Assembly (NCBI RefSeq): GCF_001507435.1
Contig: NZ_LMWH01000228.1
Span: 124,001 to 188,000, forward strand
Source of the DNA: Streptomyces sp. NRRL F-5122
Lineage (GTDB): Bacteria > Actinomycetota > Actinomycetes > Streptomycetales > Streptomycetaceae
Reading direction: 5' to 3'
DNA: 64,000 nt
The notes beneath the pieces are model-generated. The model saw only the letters and a list, made by a program, of their open reading frames with translations. It was not told the DNA's origin and did not search any database. The position numbers were made by a program, and so were the translations under genes. This document shows positions 8,051 to 15,735 of the stretch, in pieces (within the stretch, counting starts at the first letter, position 1; each line of letters opens with the position of its first letter).

Positions 8051-8941
8051 TCAGGAATTCAGCGATTCGATACGTCTTATTTTCTCGGCACTGTCTCCCG
8101 TTCCGCCCCTCCTCGTCCCGGTACGGAGATACCGGCCCGGAGTCGTGCCCAGAATCCGCTTGAAGTGCCGGGTGAAGTGGGACTGGTCGTAGAAGCCCAC
8201 GGCGGTCGCCACCTCCGCCGGCGGTCGCCCGTCGAGCAGCAGGCGGCGGGCGAGATCGACGCGGCGGGACGTCACGTACTGGTGGGGCGCGATGCCGAAC
8301 GCGGCGCTGAAGGCACGTACGAGATGTGCGGGGTGGGCGTGGAGCACGCTCGCGGCCTCGTCCAGCGTGGTCCCTTCGCGGAGTTGCTCGTCGAGGAGGT
8401 CGCGCAGGTCCCGGGCCACACCGCGGTCGCTCACCGCGGGATCGGCGGGGAGGCCGGGCGACAGATGTGCGCGCAGGCGTCCGCTGATCAGGGCCAGACG
8501 GCTCTCCGCCTCCAGTTCGTCTCCCCGGTGGGCGAGGGCCGCGTGGAGCTGTCCGATACGTCGGCGCAGGAGGGGATCGGCGAGGTCGGGGCCGTCGACC
8601 GCCGGGCCGATGAAGCTCTCGTCGAGCTGCGTCATGTCGAGGTACAGGACACGCTTGCGGAAGCCGTGCGCGGTGGCGGGGGATCCGTTGTGCGGCACTT
8701 GGGGCGGCAGCAGACTGACGGTGTCGTGCGGGGTGCCCCGCTCGTGGTGGTCCAGGTCGTAGCGGACCGCGCCGTCGTCGACGATCAGGAGCGTCCAGGC
8801 GTCGTGGACGTGCATGGGATAGGCGTGCTCGACGAAATGGGCGTGGAAGACCTCGACGACGCCCTGGACCGGCGGGCGCCAAGCAGAGATCTCCTGCCGG
8901 GATGCCACGCAAGAAACGTACAAGACGCCGGGGGCGTCCAC
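8051..8941 (-). CDS. AraC family transcriptional regulator
   Basis: The protein has 296 residues. The N-terminal cupin-like sensor (HAYPMHVHDAWTLLIVDDGA ... SLLPPQVPHNG) is followed by the two AraC helix-turn-helices: LDEAASVLHAHPAHLVRAF, and PPAEVATAVGFYDQSHFTRH ending FKRILGTTPGRYLR. The GTG start at 8941 has GGAGTGAG (8950-8957) upstream. It diverges from the DUF2000 gene with 16 bp between starts, so the promoters overlap and it most likely controls that gene. The last codons include AAA ATA AGA, which are rare in this genome. Confidence 0.88.
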   Translation of the reverse strand: MDAPGVLYVSCVASRQEISAWRPPVQGVVEVFHAHFVEHAYPMHVHDAWTLLIVDDGAVRYDLDHHERGTPHDTVSLLPPQVPHNGSPATAHGFRKRVLYLDMTQLDESFIGPAVDGPDLADPLLRRRIGQLHAALAHRGDELEAESRLALISGRLRAHLSPGLPADPAVSDRGVARDLRDLLDEQLREGTTLDEAASVLHAHPAHLVRAFSAAFGIAPHQYVTSRRVDLARRLLLDGRPPAEVATAVGFYDQSHFTRHFKRILGTTPGRYLRTGTRRGGTGDSAEKIRRIESLNS

Positions 8942-8957
8942 ACCGCAGTCTCACTCC

Positions 8958-9437
8958 ATGAGAACGATGGATCAGACGGTGGCCGGGGGCGGGGCCCGGA
9001 CCGATGAGGCGACCGAGAGGACACCCGTCCGCTTCGATACGAAGATCGCCGTACTGCTGCGGGACGATCTGGAGCCCTGGCAGCGGCTCAATGTGACCGC
9101 CTTTGTGGTCAGCGGGCTCGGCACGGCGGCGCCCGAGGTGATCGGCGAGCCGTACGCCGACGCCGACGGCACCGCGTATCTGCCGATGTTCCGCCAGCCC
9201 GTGCTGGTCTTCGAGGGGACGAAGGAGACGCTGTCGCTCGCGCACGCCCGTGCCCTGTCGCGTTCGCTGGCGACAGCCGTCTTCACCTCGGATCTGTTCG
9301 GCACGGGCAACGACCGGGACAACCGGGCGGCGGTGCGGGCCGTCCGAAGTGAGCAGCTCGATCTGGTGGGCATGGCGGTCCACGGACCGCGCAACGCGGT
9401 CGACAAGGTCCTCAAGGGCGCGCGTATGCACCCCTAG
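8958..9437 (+). CDS. DUF2000 family protein
   Basis: The protein has 159 residues and a DUF2000 core beginning at VRFDTKIAVLLRDDLEPWQRLNV, with the closing VRSEQLDLVGMAVHGPRNAVDKVLKG (quoted in parts). The first 20 or so residues are variable, so the start could also be ATG 8967. Divergent pairing with an AraC-type regulator is common for this family; function unknown. Its stop TAG (9435-9437) shares bases with the gvpK stop on the other strand, at the palindrome CTAG (9434-9437). Confidence 0.8.
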   Translation: MRTMDQTVAGGGARTDEATERTPVRFDTKIAVLLRDDLEPWQRLNVTAFVVSGLGTAAPEVIGEPYADADGTAYLPMFRQPVLVFEGTKETLSLAHARALSRSLATAVFTSDLFGTGNDRDNRAAVRAVRSEQLDLVGMAVHGPRNAVDKVLKGARMHP

Positions 9438-9733
9438 TCACGCGGCAGCAGCGGGCCCAGTGGCCCGAGGTCCAGATTGAGGTCCTCGGGCCGCAGCCCG
9501 TAGCGGTCACGCAGCTCGGCCATACGGTCCTCCAGGAGCATCAGCGTCAGCCCGATCCGCTCCTCCTGGTCCTCGGTCAGCTCCCCGGTGTCGAACCGGC
9601 GCACCGCCTGGCGCTCCATCAGCTGGCGGAGCAGTTCGACAACCGTCAGCACCAGCTTGACCAGGTCCCGTTCGACGGTGTCGGGCTCCAGGTCCAGCCG
9701 GTTGCGCGGCTTGCGGGGCGTCCTGTCGGTCAT
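9434..9733 (-). CDS. gvpK: Gas vesicle protein GvpK
   Basis: A 99-residue protein with the conserved GvpK helix LDLEPDTVERDLVKLVLTVV followed by ELLRQLMERQAVRRFD and the acidic segment DQEERIGLTLMLLEDRM. Last gene of the ten-gene cluster; its ATG overlaps the gvpS stop (ATGA, 9730-9733). GvpK is an assembly factor needed for gas vesicle formation in other bacteria. A streptomycete role is unproven. Confidence 0.92.
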   Translation of the reverse strand: MTDRTPRKPRNRLDLEPDTVERDLVKLVLTVVELLRQLMERQAVRRFDTGELTEDQEERIGLTLMLLEDRMAELRDRYGLRPEDLNLDLGPLGPLLPRD

Positions 9734-9924
9734 GGGGCTTCGGCCTCCGGCCAGGGCGAGGGGACTTGGGCGTTCACCGAACTGATCAGGGCGTTCAGAT
9801 CGATGCGGACGAGATCGACGTCCGCTATGCGCAAAGTGATGTCACCGGTGATGACGACCCCGCCCGCGAGCAGCCGGTCGAGCAGGTCGACCAGGGCGAT
9901 CTCGCGGTGTTCGACGGCGATCAT
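9730..9924 (-). CDS. gvpS: Gas vesicle GvpA/J/M-family small protein GvpS
   Basis: A 64-residue protein with the GvpA/J/M fold signature: IALVDLLDRLLAGGVVITGD then ITLRIADVDLVRIDLNALI. It is shorter than GvpA and GvpJ and lacks their tails. Start ATG 9924 overlaps the gvpL stop, and its own stop overlaps the gvpK start, so the three are translationally coupled. Probably a minor shell or tip component. Confidence 0.88.
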   Translation of the reverse strand: MIAVEHREIALVDLLDRLLAGGVVITGDITLRIADVDLVRIDLNALISSVNAQVPSPWPEAEAP

Positions 9925-10694
9925 GCCACTCCCTGCGTCAGTCCGGTGAAGGAGTAGGCCGCCCAGGGACCGGTGAGTTCGACCCGGACGCCCGGGGTGT
10001 CGTCCTCGGCACGGTCCACCAGCTCCACGAACTCCTCGGAACGTGATCGCGGGACAAGGTAGGAGGCGTTGAGCACATTGCGTCCGGTGGCCCCTGAGAG
10101 CGTCGCGTTCTGCGGGGCGTGCAACCGGGCGTCCTCCGCGTACCCGGAGAGCACTTCGTGCAGCCGGGCCGCGAATTCCTCGGCCTTCTGCCCCCGCTCC
10201 TCGTGTGCGGCGGTACGCCTGCGGCGCTGCCGCAGATAGTCCCGTCCGGAGGCCGGCCTCGCCGCGGGGCGTTCCCCCACGGCCTCCTTCTCCTCCTCCT
10301 GCTCGACGTACACCTTCACGCCCCATTCCACCCGGCCCTCCAGCCGGTCCAAGGCGCGCCGGAAATCCTCCTCGCGCTCCTCGATCATCACGCGTACGCC
10401 GCTGTCGTCACGGAACACGGTGCCGAGCCGCAGGGGCAGTGGAGTGGTGACGCCCGTGAGCGCGTCGACGACGTTCTGGTGGGCGCGGGCCGTGGCGGTG
10501 AGCCACTCCAGGTCCTCCAGATGCTCCTTGAGCGGCTCCTCCGCGAAGTCCTCCTCGGGAACGAGACTGAGGACCGCGATGAGGCCGTGGTGCTCCAACT
10601 GCCGTGCGGGAATGCCGGCCACCCCTGTCAGCTGGGCCTGCAGGGGCGCGCTAAGGGGGCGGCAGACGGCATAGACGTACCGCAGCGCCGTCAC
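9921..10694 (-). CDS. gvpL: Gas vesicle protein GvpL/GvpF family
   Basis: The protein has 257 residues and a GTG start overlapping the gvpJ stop. It begins LRYVYAVCRPLS and carries the family blocks LPLRLGTVFRD, RVEWGVKVYVEQE and LNASYLVPRSRSEEFVELV. The middle contains a highly charged insert (EQEEEKEAVGERPAARP, QRRRRTAAHEERGQ). GvpF/L proteins are accessory factors that bind the structural protein during early assembly. A second member, gvpF, lies upstream in the same cluster. Confidence 0.9.
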   Translation of the reverse strand: MTALRYVYAVCRPLSAPLQAQLTGVAGIPARQLEHHGLIAVLSLVPEEDFAEEPLKEHLEDLEWLTATARAHQNVVDALTGVTTPLPLRLGTVFRDDSGVRVMIEEREEDFRRALDRLEGRVEWGVKVYVEQEEEKEAVGERPAARPASGRDYLRQRRRRTAAHEERGQKAEEFAARLHEVLSGYAEDARLHAPQNATLSGATGRNVLNASYLVPRSRSEEFVELVDRAEDDTPGVRVELTGPWAAYSFTGLTQGVA

Positions 10695-11065
10695 GGTGAC
10701 TCCTTCTTCCTGCGTCGCGGGGCCTGTCGCGGGGCGGCTTCGAGCTCGTCAGCCTCCCGACTGGCCTCGAGGCGTTCGAGACGGGCGCGCAACTCGGTGT
10801 TCTCCCGCGTGAGTTCGTCGCGTCGGGCGCGGGAGGACAGGGCGGGGTCGGACTCCCACCAGTCGATGCCCATCTCCTTCGCCTTGTCCACGGAGGCGAC
10901 GATCAACCGGAGCTTGACGGTGAGGAGTTCGATGTCGAGCAGGTTGATCCGGATGTCACCGGCGATCACGATGCCCTTGTCGAGGACCCGTTCAAGGATG
11001 TCGGCGAGGTTGGCGCCGCTGCTGGGCCCCCCATAGGGGTCGGGAAGCCGGTGGGGCGTCGTCAT
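10691..11065 (-). CDS. gvpJ: Gas vesicle structural-family protein GvpJ
   Basis: The protein has 124 residues. The GvpA-like core (LADILERVLDKGIVIAGD, IRINLLDIELLTVKLRLIVA) fills the first 70 residues, then IDWWESDPAL, then a helical charged tail ending APRRRKKESP. Overlaps both neighbours by ATGA. GvpJ-type proteins are GvpA paralogues thought to shape the conical ends of the vesicle. Confidence 0.88.
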   Translation of the reverse strand: MTTPHRLPDPYGGPSSGANLADILERVLDKGIVIAGDIRINLLDIELLTVKLRLIVASVDKAKEMGIDWWESDPALSSRARRDELTRENTELRARLERLEASREADELEAAPRQAPRRRKKESP

Positions 11066-12177
11066 CGCCTGCTCCCGGCGGCCGACGGCTCGGCCTCACG
11101 TTCGTCCTCCTCCTCGTACTCCTCTTCCTCCTCGCCGTCGCCCTCGTACTCCTCCTCCGGCTCCTCCTCGTCCTCGTACTCGTCCTCGGCCTCCTCGTCG
11201 TACTCGCCCTCGGGCTCCTCCTCGGCGCCTTCCTGGTCCTCGTCGTCCTCGTACTCGTCCTCGGCGCCCTCTTCCTCGGCGCCCTCCTCCTCAACGCCCT
11301 CTTCCTCGCGCTCCTCCTCGGCGACCGCGTCCTCATGGGTGCGGACGACCTCGCCGTCGCGGATCTCGCCGCGCCAGCCGTCCTCCGCCTCTCCCTTGAG
11401 ACTGATGAAGCGTGCGAAGTGCTTGAAGTCGAGGCGCGCCCGGCGGCCCTGGGCCCGCCAGATGTTGCCGGTCTTCTCGAAGAACCCGCTGGGGTAGTAC
11501 TCCATCACCAGCAGCAGTCGCGTGAGGTTCTCACCGAGCGGGTGGAAGGTGATGACGCCCTTGGTGGAGCCCTTGGCGCCCTCCGAACTCCACTGGATGC
11601 GGTAGTCGGGCACCTGCTCGATCGTGTGCGCCTTCCAGCTGCGGCTCGACCAGAACACCTTGGCCTGCCAGTCGGAGGTGGTGTCGTCGGCGCGGTTGGC
11701 GCTCTTGACGCCCTTGGCGAAGGTGCTGAAGTCCTGGTACTGGGTCCACTGGTCGTACGCGGTCCGCACGGGCACGCCGACGTCGATGGACTCGATGATC
11801 ACCGTGGGCTTGTTGCCCCCACCGCGCTTGCGCTTGCTCTTGCCTCCGGTGAGGCCCTTGACGGCCTCGCCCAGCTTCTCCTTGGCCTGGCCGGCACCCG
11901 TCTCCAGGACGGCGCGCAGCGGGCCCTTGCCCTCGGCGAGCTTGCGTCCGCCTTCCAGAGCGAGCTTGGCGAAGCCGGGGCTGTTGCCCTCGGCGATGTC
12001 GTTCAGCTTGACTGTCGTCGAGCCCAGTTTGCGGCCCACGCCCACGAGCATCCGCTCGGCCTGCGCGGCCAGATAACCCTGCATCTCCTGCTTGAGGTGG
12101 TCGAACGCCTCGCTCTGGGCGACCTTGGACAGTCCGCCGTTCGTCCTGTCCGCCGCGGAACCCGCTGTGTCGGACAT
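11062..12177 (-). CDS. gvpZ: Gas vesicle-associated SRPBCC protein with acidic tail (GvpZ)
   Basis: The protein has 371 residues. A helical N-terminal segment (AFDHLKQEMQGYLAAQAERM) is followed by a basic linker (KSKRKRGGG). An SRPBCC/START-like domain spans about 135-270 (VIIESIDVGVPVRTAYDQWT, TGNIWRAQGRRARLDFKHF). Residues about 281-365 form an extremely Glu/Asp-rich tail with Tyr and Pro. ATG 12177 is chosen because GGGAGG is 8 nt upstream; ATG 12183 is too close to that site. The gene is part of the streptomycete gvp cluster (gvpZ position). Such domains bind hydrophobic ligands or act as chaperones; no function is known here. Confidence 0.82.
   Translation of the reverse strand: MSDTAGSAADRTNGGLSKVAQSEAFDHLKQEMQGYLAAQAERMLVGVGRKLGSTTVKLNDIAEGNSPGFAKLALEGGRKLAEGKGPLRAVLETGAGQAKEKLGEAVKGLTGGKSKRKRGGGNKPTVIIESIDVGVPVRTAYDQWTQYQDFSTFAKGVKSANRADDTTSDWQAKVFWSSRSWKAHTIEQVPDYRIQWSSEGAKGSTKGVITFHPLGENLTRLLLVMEYYPSGFFEKTGNIWRAQGRRARLDFKHFARFISLKGEAEDGWRGEIRDGEVVRTHEDAVAEEEREEEGVEEEGAEEEGAEDEYEDDEDQEGAEEEPEGEYDEEAEDEYEDEEEPEEEYEGDGEEEEEYEEEDEREAEPSAAGSRR
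11096..11335 (-). repeat. Low-complexity Glu codon repeat encoding the GvpZ tail
   Basis: Short imperfect repeats of CTC CTC and GTC CTC units on the plus strand (GAG/GAC/TAC codons on the minus strand), with repeated blocks such as CCTCGTACTCGTCCTCGG. The tract encodes the acidic tail and should be prone to slippage and length variation between strains. Confidence 0.7.
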
Positions 12178-12179
12178 CG

Positions 12180-12800
12180 TCATCGCCTCCCTTCACCACG
12201 GGATCCGCGTGCGGCGCTCCGCGCGCCGCTCTTGGCCGCCGCGGTCTTCTTCGCGGGGGCCTTCTTGCCCGGGGTCTTCTTGGCGGCCGCCTTGGAACCG
12301 GGTGCCTGCTTGGCGGGCGGCTTCTTCGCAGGCCTCTGCCTGCCCGCGGCCTTCTTCTCCGGCTCGGCACGCGACGGGGCATCCCTTTCCGCGCGCTCAC
12401 CGGACTCGCGGGACTCGTCCTGCGACCGGTCCTTCTCGTCCTCGTCCCCGAGGCCGGGCAGGTCGGGTTTCTCCGGCACCACTCCGGACAGTCCGTCCCG
12501 CACCTGCGAGGTGCGGTCGTGCAGCCGGTCGGCGATGCCCTCCATCTGCCGTTCCAGGAGCGCGCCGGAGGCGGCCTTGCCCACCCCGCGCAGATCCTGG
12601 CGCAGCTGGTCGCCGATCTCCTTGAACTGCGGATTGTTGAGCAGCTGCTGGTTGAGCAGATCGGCGATCGCCCGGGGGCTCAGCTGCATGCGCTTTCCGG
12701 CGACCAGTGAGGCCACGGCGAACGCCAGTTTCATCTTCTTGGTACGCCCGAGGACGTATCCCGCCCCAACGGCGAGGCCCAGTGCGGTTCGATTCATCAT
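12180..12800 (-). CDS. gvpY: Gas vesicle-associated basic protein with histone H1-like tail (GvpY)
   Basis: The protein has 206 residues, starting MMNRTALGLAVGAGYVLGR with a short hydrophobic N-terminus. A helical region follows (SPRAIADLLNQQLLNNPQFK), then an acidic hinge near 118-140. Residues 149-206 form a Lys/Ala/Pro-rich tail with KKTPGKKAPAKKTAAAK, similar in composition to histone H1 tails. The tandem ATGs 12800 and 12797 overlap the gvpG stop; the gvpZ ATG at 12183 overlaps its own stop. Function unknown; position corresponds to gvpY of streptomycete clusters. Confidence 0.82.
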   Translation of the reverse strand: MMNRTALGLAVGAGYVLGRTKKMKLAFAVASLVAGKRMQLSPRAIADLLNQQLLNNPQFKEIGDQLRQDLRGVGKAASGALLERQMEGIADRLHDRTSQVRDGLSGVVPEKPDLPGLGDEDEKDRSQDESRESGERAERDAPSRAEPEKKAAGRQRPAKKPPAKQAPGSKAAAKKTPGKKAPAKKTAAAKSGARSAARGSRGEGRR

Positions 12801-13057
12801 GTCGTCCCGTCGCCAGTTCCCGATGTACGACCCATACCGACCTCCAGCCGGGCGAGGAGCGCGTCCTCCTCGCGGTCGAACTCCTCCTCTGTCATCTCGC
12901 CCTCCTCGAGCCGACGCTCGAGAAGGGCGAGTTCGGCCCGGACCGTCGCCGGGTCGTAGTACTGTCGCTCGGCCTCGGCGATCACCTGTCTGATCACCCA
13001 GAGGCTGCTGCGCGCCGGTGCGAACGGCAGCAGCAGGGCCTCCGTGAGCAGTCCCAT
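12797..13057 (-). CDS. gvpG: Gas vesicle protein GvpG
   Basis: An 86-residue protein with the GvpG signature LLTEALLLPFAPARSSLWVI, followed by the coiled-coil segment RAELALLERRLEEGEMTEEE. It begins 3 nt after gvpF ends. GvpG is a small accessory protein of vesicle assembly. Confidence 0.92.
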   Translation of the reverse strand: MGLLTEALLLPFAPARSSLWVIRQVIAEAERQYYDPATVRAELALLERRLEEGEMTEEEFDREEDALLARLEVGMGRTSGTGDGTT

Positions 13058-13060
13058 CAG

Positions 13061-13831
13061 TCACTCCTCGTGCGTTGCCGTGCTCGTCGTGCTCGCCGCG
13101 GGTTCGGCAGGGCCCGGCTCGACGAAGCTGTAAGGCGGCAGAGGCCCGTTGACTCGCACTTCGAGGTGCGGGTGGCTCTTGCGGATCTCTTCCACGGCAG
13201 CCACGAACTCCTCGGCCGCGTCCCTGGACACCAGCAAGGAGAGATTGGCCAGCCAGCCGGTGGACTCGGGACCCACGCTGACGGCCTCGGCCGTCGGCTC
13301 CAGCAGGTTCCTCAGCTCCGCGGCGTCCTCCTCCTCGAGGCTCTGCACCGCCCCGGCGGCCATCTCACCGAGCCGCAGCCGGTCGTCGTAACTGCCGCCG
13401 CCCGCCTGCCGTCCGGCCTCGATCAAGGCGCGCAGCTCCGGGTTGCCGGCCACCACCCGCTGGAGCACCGCCTCCTGGTCGTGACTGGCCTTGACGTTGT
13501 ACTCGACCCTGCCGGCCAGAGCGGTCAGCCGCTCCCGGTAGTGCTCGGCGCGCTCGGCGAGCACCTCGGTGACGGCGCTGTCGTCCGGGGCGACGCTGCC
13601 GAAGCGCATGGGCAGCACCGAACCGCCGCCGGCCGCCTCACTGAGGACGCTCTGGTGGGCGAGCAGATCCCTGCGCTTGGGCCGCAGTCCTTCCGGGGCG
13701 TCGCTGACGATCGCCGCCAGCTCGCCCGCCTTCAGGATCCGGATCGGGCACGGCGGGTCACCCACGCCGCCCATGTCCTCGGGGAGCGAGGGGTGCGAAC
13801 TCGCGGCGATGCCGTAGACGTACGTGCTCAC
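13061..13831 (-). CDS. gvpF: Gas vesicle protein GvpF/GvpL family
   Basis: The protein has 256 residues and a GTG start 2 nt after the gvpA stop. It begins STYVYGIAASSHPSLPED and has the conserved VLPMRFGSVAPDDSAV, GRVEYNVKASHD and GWLANLSLLVSRDAAEEF blocks. A Pro/Ala/Thr tail closes the protein. It is a paralogue of the downstream gvpL product. Confidence 0.92.
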   Translation of the reverse strand: MSTYVYGIAASSHPSLPEDMGGVGDPPCPIRILKAGELAAIVSDAPEGLRPKRRDLLAHQSVLSEAAGGGSVLPMRFGSVAPDDSAVTEVLAERAEHYRERLTALAGRVEYNVKASHDQEAVLQRVVAGNPELRALIEAGRQAGGGSYDDRLRLGEMAAGAVQSLEEEDAAELRNLLEPTAEAVSVGPESTGWLANLSLLVSRDAAEEFVAAVEEIRKSHPHLEVRVNGPLPPYSFVEPGPAEPAASTTSTATHEE

Positions 13832-13833
13832 TC

Positions 13834-14250
13834 CTACTCCTCCCTCTTCCGGGCGGACGTGCTCCTGCGCGGCCGCGGCCTCTCCTCGCCCTGACCCTCC
13901 TCACGGGCCTGCTTGAAGGCATCGGAGATCGTTTCCGCCGCTCCTGACAGGGCGCCCTTCGACTTGCCCCGCGCACCCGACTCGGTGATCTCGCCGACCA
14001 GGTCCGGGAGTCCGGGGGACTTGCGCGGGCCCGCCTCGAGGTCGAGCCGGTTGCAGGCCTCGGCGAAGCGCAGATAGGTGTCGACGCTCGCGACCACGAC
14101 CCGCACGTCGATCTTCAGAATCTCGATGCCGACGAGGGAGACGCGGACGAACGCGTCGATGACGAGTCCTCGGTCGAGGACAAGCTCCAGGACGTCGTAC
14201 AGCCCACTGGAGCCGCCACCTCCGCCGGTCTGTGCCGGGACAACCGTCAT
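13834..14250 (-). CDS. gvpA: Gas vesicle structural protein GvpA with C-terminal extension
   Basis: The protein has 138 residues; ATG 14250 follows a textbook AAGGAGGA site. Residues about 15-75 are the GvpA shell-forming core (LYDVLELVLDRGLVIDAFVR, VSLVGIEILKIDVRVVVASV). Cyanobacterial GvpA ends near residue 70, but this one continues for about 60 residues rich in Lys, Arg, Glu and Ser. It has the longest spacing and best ribosome site in the operon, consistent with a need for high expression. Confidence 0.92.
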   Translation of the reverse strand: MTVVPAQTGGGGGSSGLYDVLELVLDRGLVIDAFVRVSLVGIEILKIDVRVVVASVDTYLRFAEACNRLDLEAGPRKSPGLPDLVGEITESGARGKSKGALSGAAETISDAFKQAREEGQGEERPRPRRSTSARKREE

Positions 14251-14305
14251 ACCAACCGATCCTCCTTGTCCGTGTGGTGTTCGGGAATGCGGGCCGGACG
14301 GCGGT

Positions 14306-14653
14306 CTAGTGCTGACCGCCCGGCCGATGTGCGTCGGCCCTGCCGCGTTCGTAGCGGCGAACGCGCCGATAGCCGGCGAGCTCACCCTCGGAGGTGAGCT
14401 CCACCTCGTAGCTCGCGAGCAGGCTCATCGTGTCGGGGACCCGGGCGAGCTCCAGGACCTCGATCTGCAGTTGCCAGCCGCCCTCCGTACGCTCGAAGGA
14501 CGACACGGATTCGGGGGTCATGCCGGTCAGCTCCGCGAACTCGTCGCGGCCCCGACGCAGCACCTCCATCGGCTTCAACCGGGCCCTTCCCGCGCCGTCC
14601 CCGGACTTCTTGGGCGAGTCCTGTGAATTCGATGCGCTTGATGTATTTGACAT
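14306..14653 (-). CDS. gvpO: Gas vesicle protein GvpO
   Basis: A 115-residue protein, first gene of the cluster. A disordered start (SNTSSASNSQDSPKKSGDG) precedes the GvpO domain: EFAELTGMTPESVSSFERTE, then GWQLQIEVLELARVPDTMSL and SYEVELTSEGELAGYRRVRR. GvpO is required for vesicle formation in haloarchaea. A short leader with GAGG precedes the ATG. Confidence 0.92.
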   Translation of the reverse strand: MSNTSSASNSQDSPKKSGDGAGRARLKPMEVLRRGRDEFAELTGMTPESVSSFERTEGGWQLQIEVLELARVPDTMSLLASYEVELTSEGELAGYRRVRRYERGRADAHRPGGQH

Positions 14654-14671
14654 GGCGACCTCGTAAGCCGA

Positions 14672-14695
14672 GTGCCCACTGTGTTCTCCACAAAC
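14672..14695 (-). promoter_or_regulatory. sigma-B-like promoter of the gas vesicle cluster
   Basis: On the minus strand GTTT (14695-14692), 14-bp spacer, GGGCAC (14677-14672), about 19 nt before the gvpO start. It is close to the GTTT-N14/16-GGGTA stress-sigma form. Confidence 0.4.
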
Positions 14696-14731
14696 ATGCG
14701 GAGCCGGTATTCGGACGGGAGAATGCGGGCT

Positions 14732-14774
14732 CGCGCGGGACCACCCTCAGGCGCACTGAGGGTGGTCCCGCGCG
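14732..14774 (-). terminator. 19-bp perfect hairpin between ligD-pol and gvpO
   Basis: Arms 14732-14750 and 14756-14774 are perfectly complementary around a 5-nt loop (GCGCA). The position directly after the ligD-type gene and before the gvpO promoter marks the end of the upstream operon. Confidence 0.75.
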
Positions 14775-14809
14775 CTCACCCACGGCGACGCGTCGAATCC
14801 GCCTTGTCG

Positions 14810-15721
14810 TCAGCGCAGCGCTGCCAGTCGCCTGCGCGCGGGATCCGGCGCATGGGGCCTCAGCCCCGCCCAGGGCTCGGTACGGGCCTGGTCCACCGCG
14901 TCGGCGATGGTCCAACGACGGGCGTGCAGCTCCGGGTCGTCCAACTGGTCCCAGGACAGAGGCGTGGCGACGGGAGCGCCCGGCAGGGCCCGCACGCTGT
15001 AGGGGGCGACTGCGGTCTGTGCGTAGGCGTTGCGCTGTACGTCGAGGTAGAGCCGGTCCCCTCGGTCCTTCTTGCGGGCGGCTGTGGTGAGCAGCTCGGG
15101 GTGGGCCTCGGCGAGGGTCTCCGCGACGTCCGCCGCGAACTCCCGTATGTCGTCCACGTCGTGGTCTCCGCTGATCGGGACGATGACGTGCAGCCCGCGT
15201 GATCCGGTTGTCATCAGACCGGACGGCAGCCGGAGTTCACCGAGAAGATCGCCCACCAACCGTGCGGCACGCCGCACTTGGCCGAAATCGTCGTCCGCGG
15301 GATCGAGGTCGAAGACGATCCGGTCGGGCCGGCGGAGCCGGTCGGCGCGGGACAGCCAGCGGTGCAGGGTCACACACGCCTGGTCGGCCAGGTACACAAG
15401 GGTGGCCGTGTCGTCGCAGACCGTGTGGCAGACGGTGCCGCCCTCCTTGTCCACCTCGACACGGTGGATCCAGTCCGGGTAGTGCTCCGGGGTGTTCTTC
15501 TGCATGAATCGGGGGCCCGCAAAACCGTCCGGATGCCGCTCCAGCATCAGCGGCCGGCCCCTCAGCCGGGGCAGCATGAAACGGGCCACGGAGCGGTAAT
15601 AGGCGACGAGGTCGGCCTTCGTGTACGCCTTCGCCGCACCCTCTCCCGGGAACAGCACCTTGTCCGGCCGGTGGACCGCCACCGTGCGGTGGCCCACGCG
15701 CATGGTCCGCGCGCTGGTCAT
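14810..15721 (-). CDS. Stand-alone LigD polymerase (primase) domain protein
   Basis: The protein has 303 residues and consists only of the archaeo-eukaryotic-primase-like polymerase domain of LigD (VFDLDP metal-binding motif near 137; SRGLHVIVPI near 174; preceded by RPLMLERHPDG and FMQKNTPEHYPDW). Ligase and nuclease domains are absent, as in many streptomycete NHEJ proteins that are split into separate genes. The enzyme would add ribonucleotides at DNA ends during double-strand-break repair. No ku gene lies in the window. ATG 15721 has GGAGGGAG upstream and is 14 nt after the transketolase stop, so they are co-transcribed. Confidence 0.9.
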   Translation of the reverse strand: MTSARTMRVGHRTVAVHRPDKVLFPGEGAAKAYTKADLVAYYRSVARFMLPRLRGRPLMLERHPDGFAGPRFMQKNTPEHYPDWIHRVEVDKEGGTVCHTVCDDTATLVYLADQACVTLHRWLSRADRLRRPDRIVFDLDPADDDFGQVRRAARLVGDLLGELRLPSGLMTTGSRGLHVIVPISGDHDVDDIREFAADVAETLAEAHPELLTTAARKKDRGDRLYLDVQRNAYAQTAVAPYSVRALPGAPVATPLSWDQLDDPELHARRWTIADAVDQARTEPWAGLRPHAPDPARRRLAALR

Positions 15722-15735
15722 CGTGCTCCCTCCGG

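Noticed and set aside
11096..11335. Repeat tract considered as a CRISPR-like or tandem repeat array
   Set aside because: The repeats are in frame Glu/Asp codons of gvpZ with no unique spacers.
12180..12800. GvpY considered as a chromosomal histone-like gene unrelated to gas vesicles
   Set aside because: Overlaps gvpG and gvpZ on both sides and has a separate non-basic N-terminal domain; it belongs to the gvp operon.
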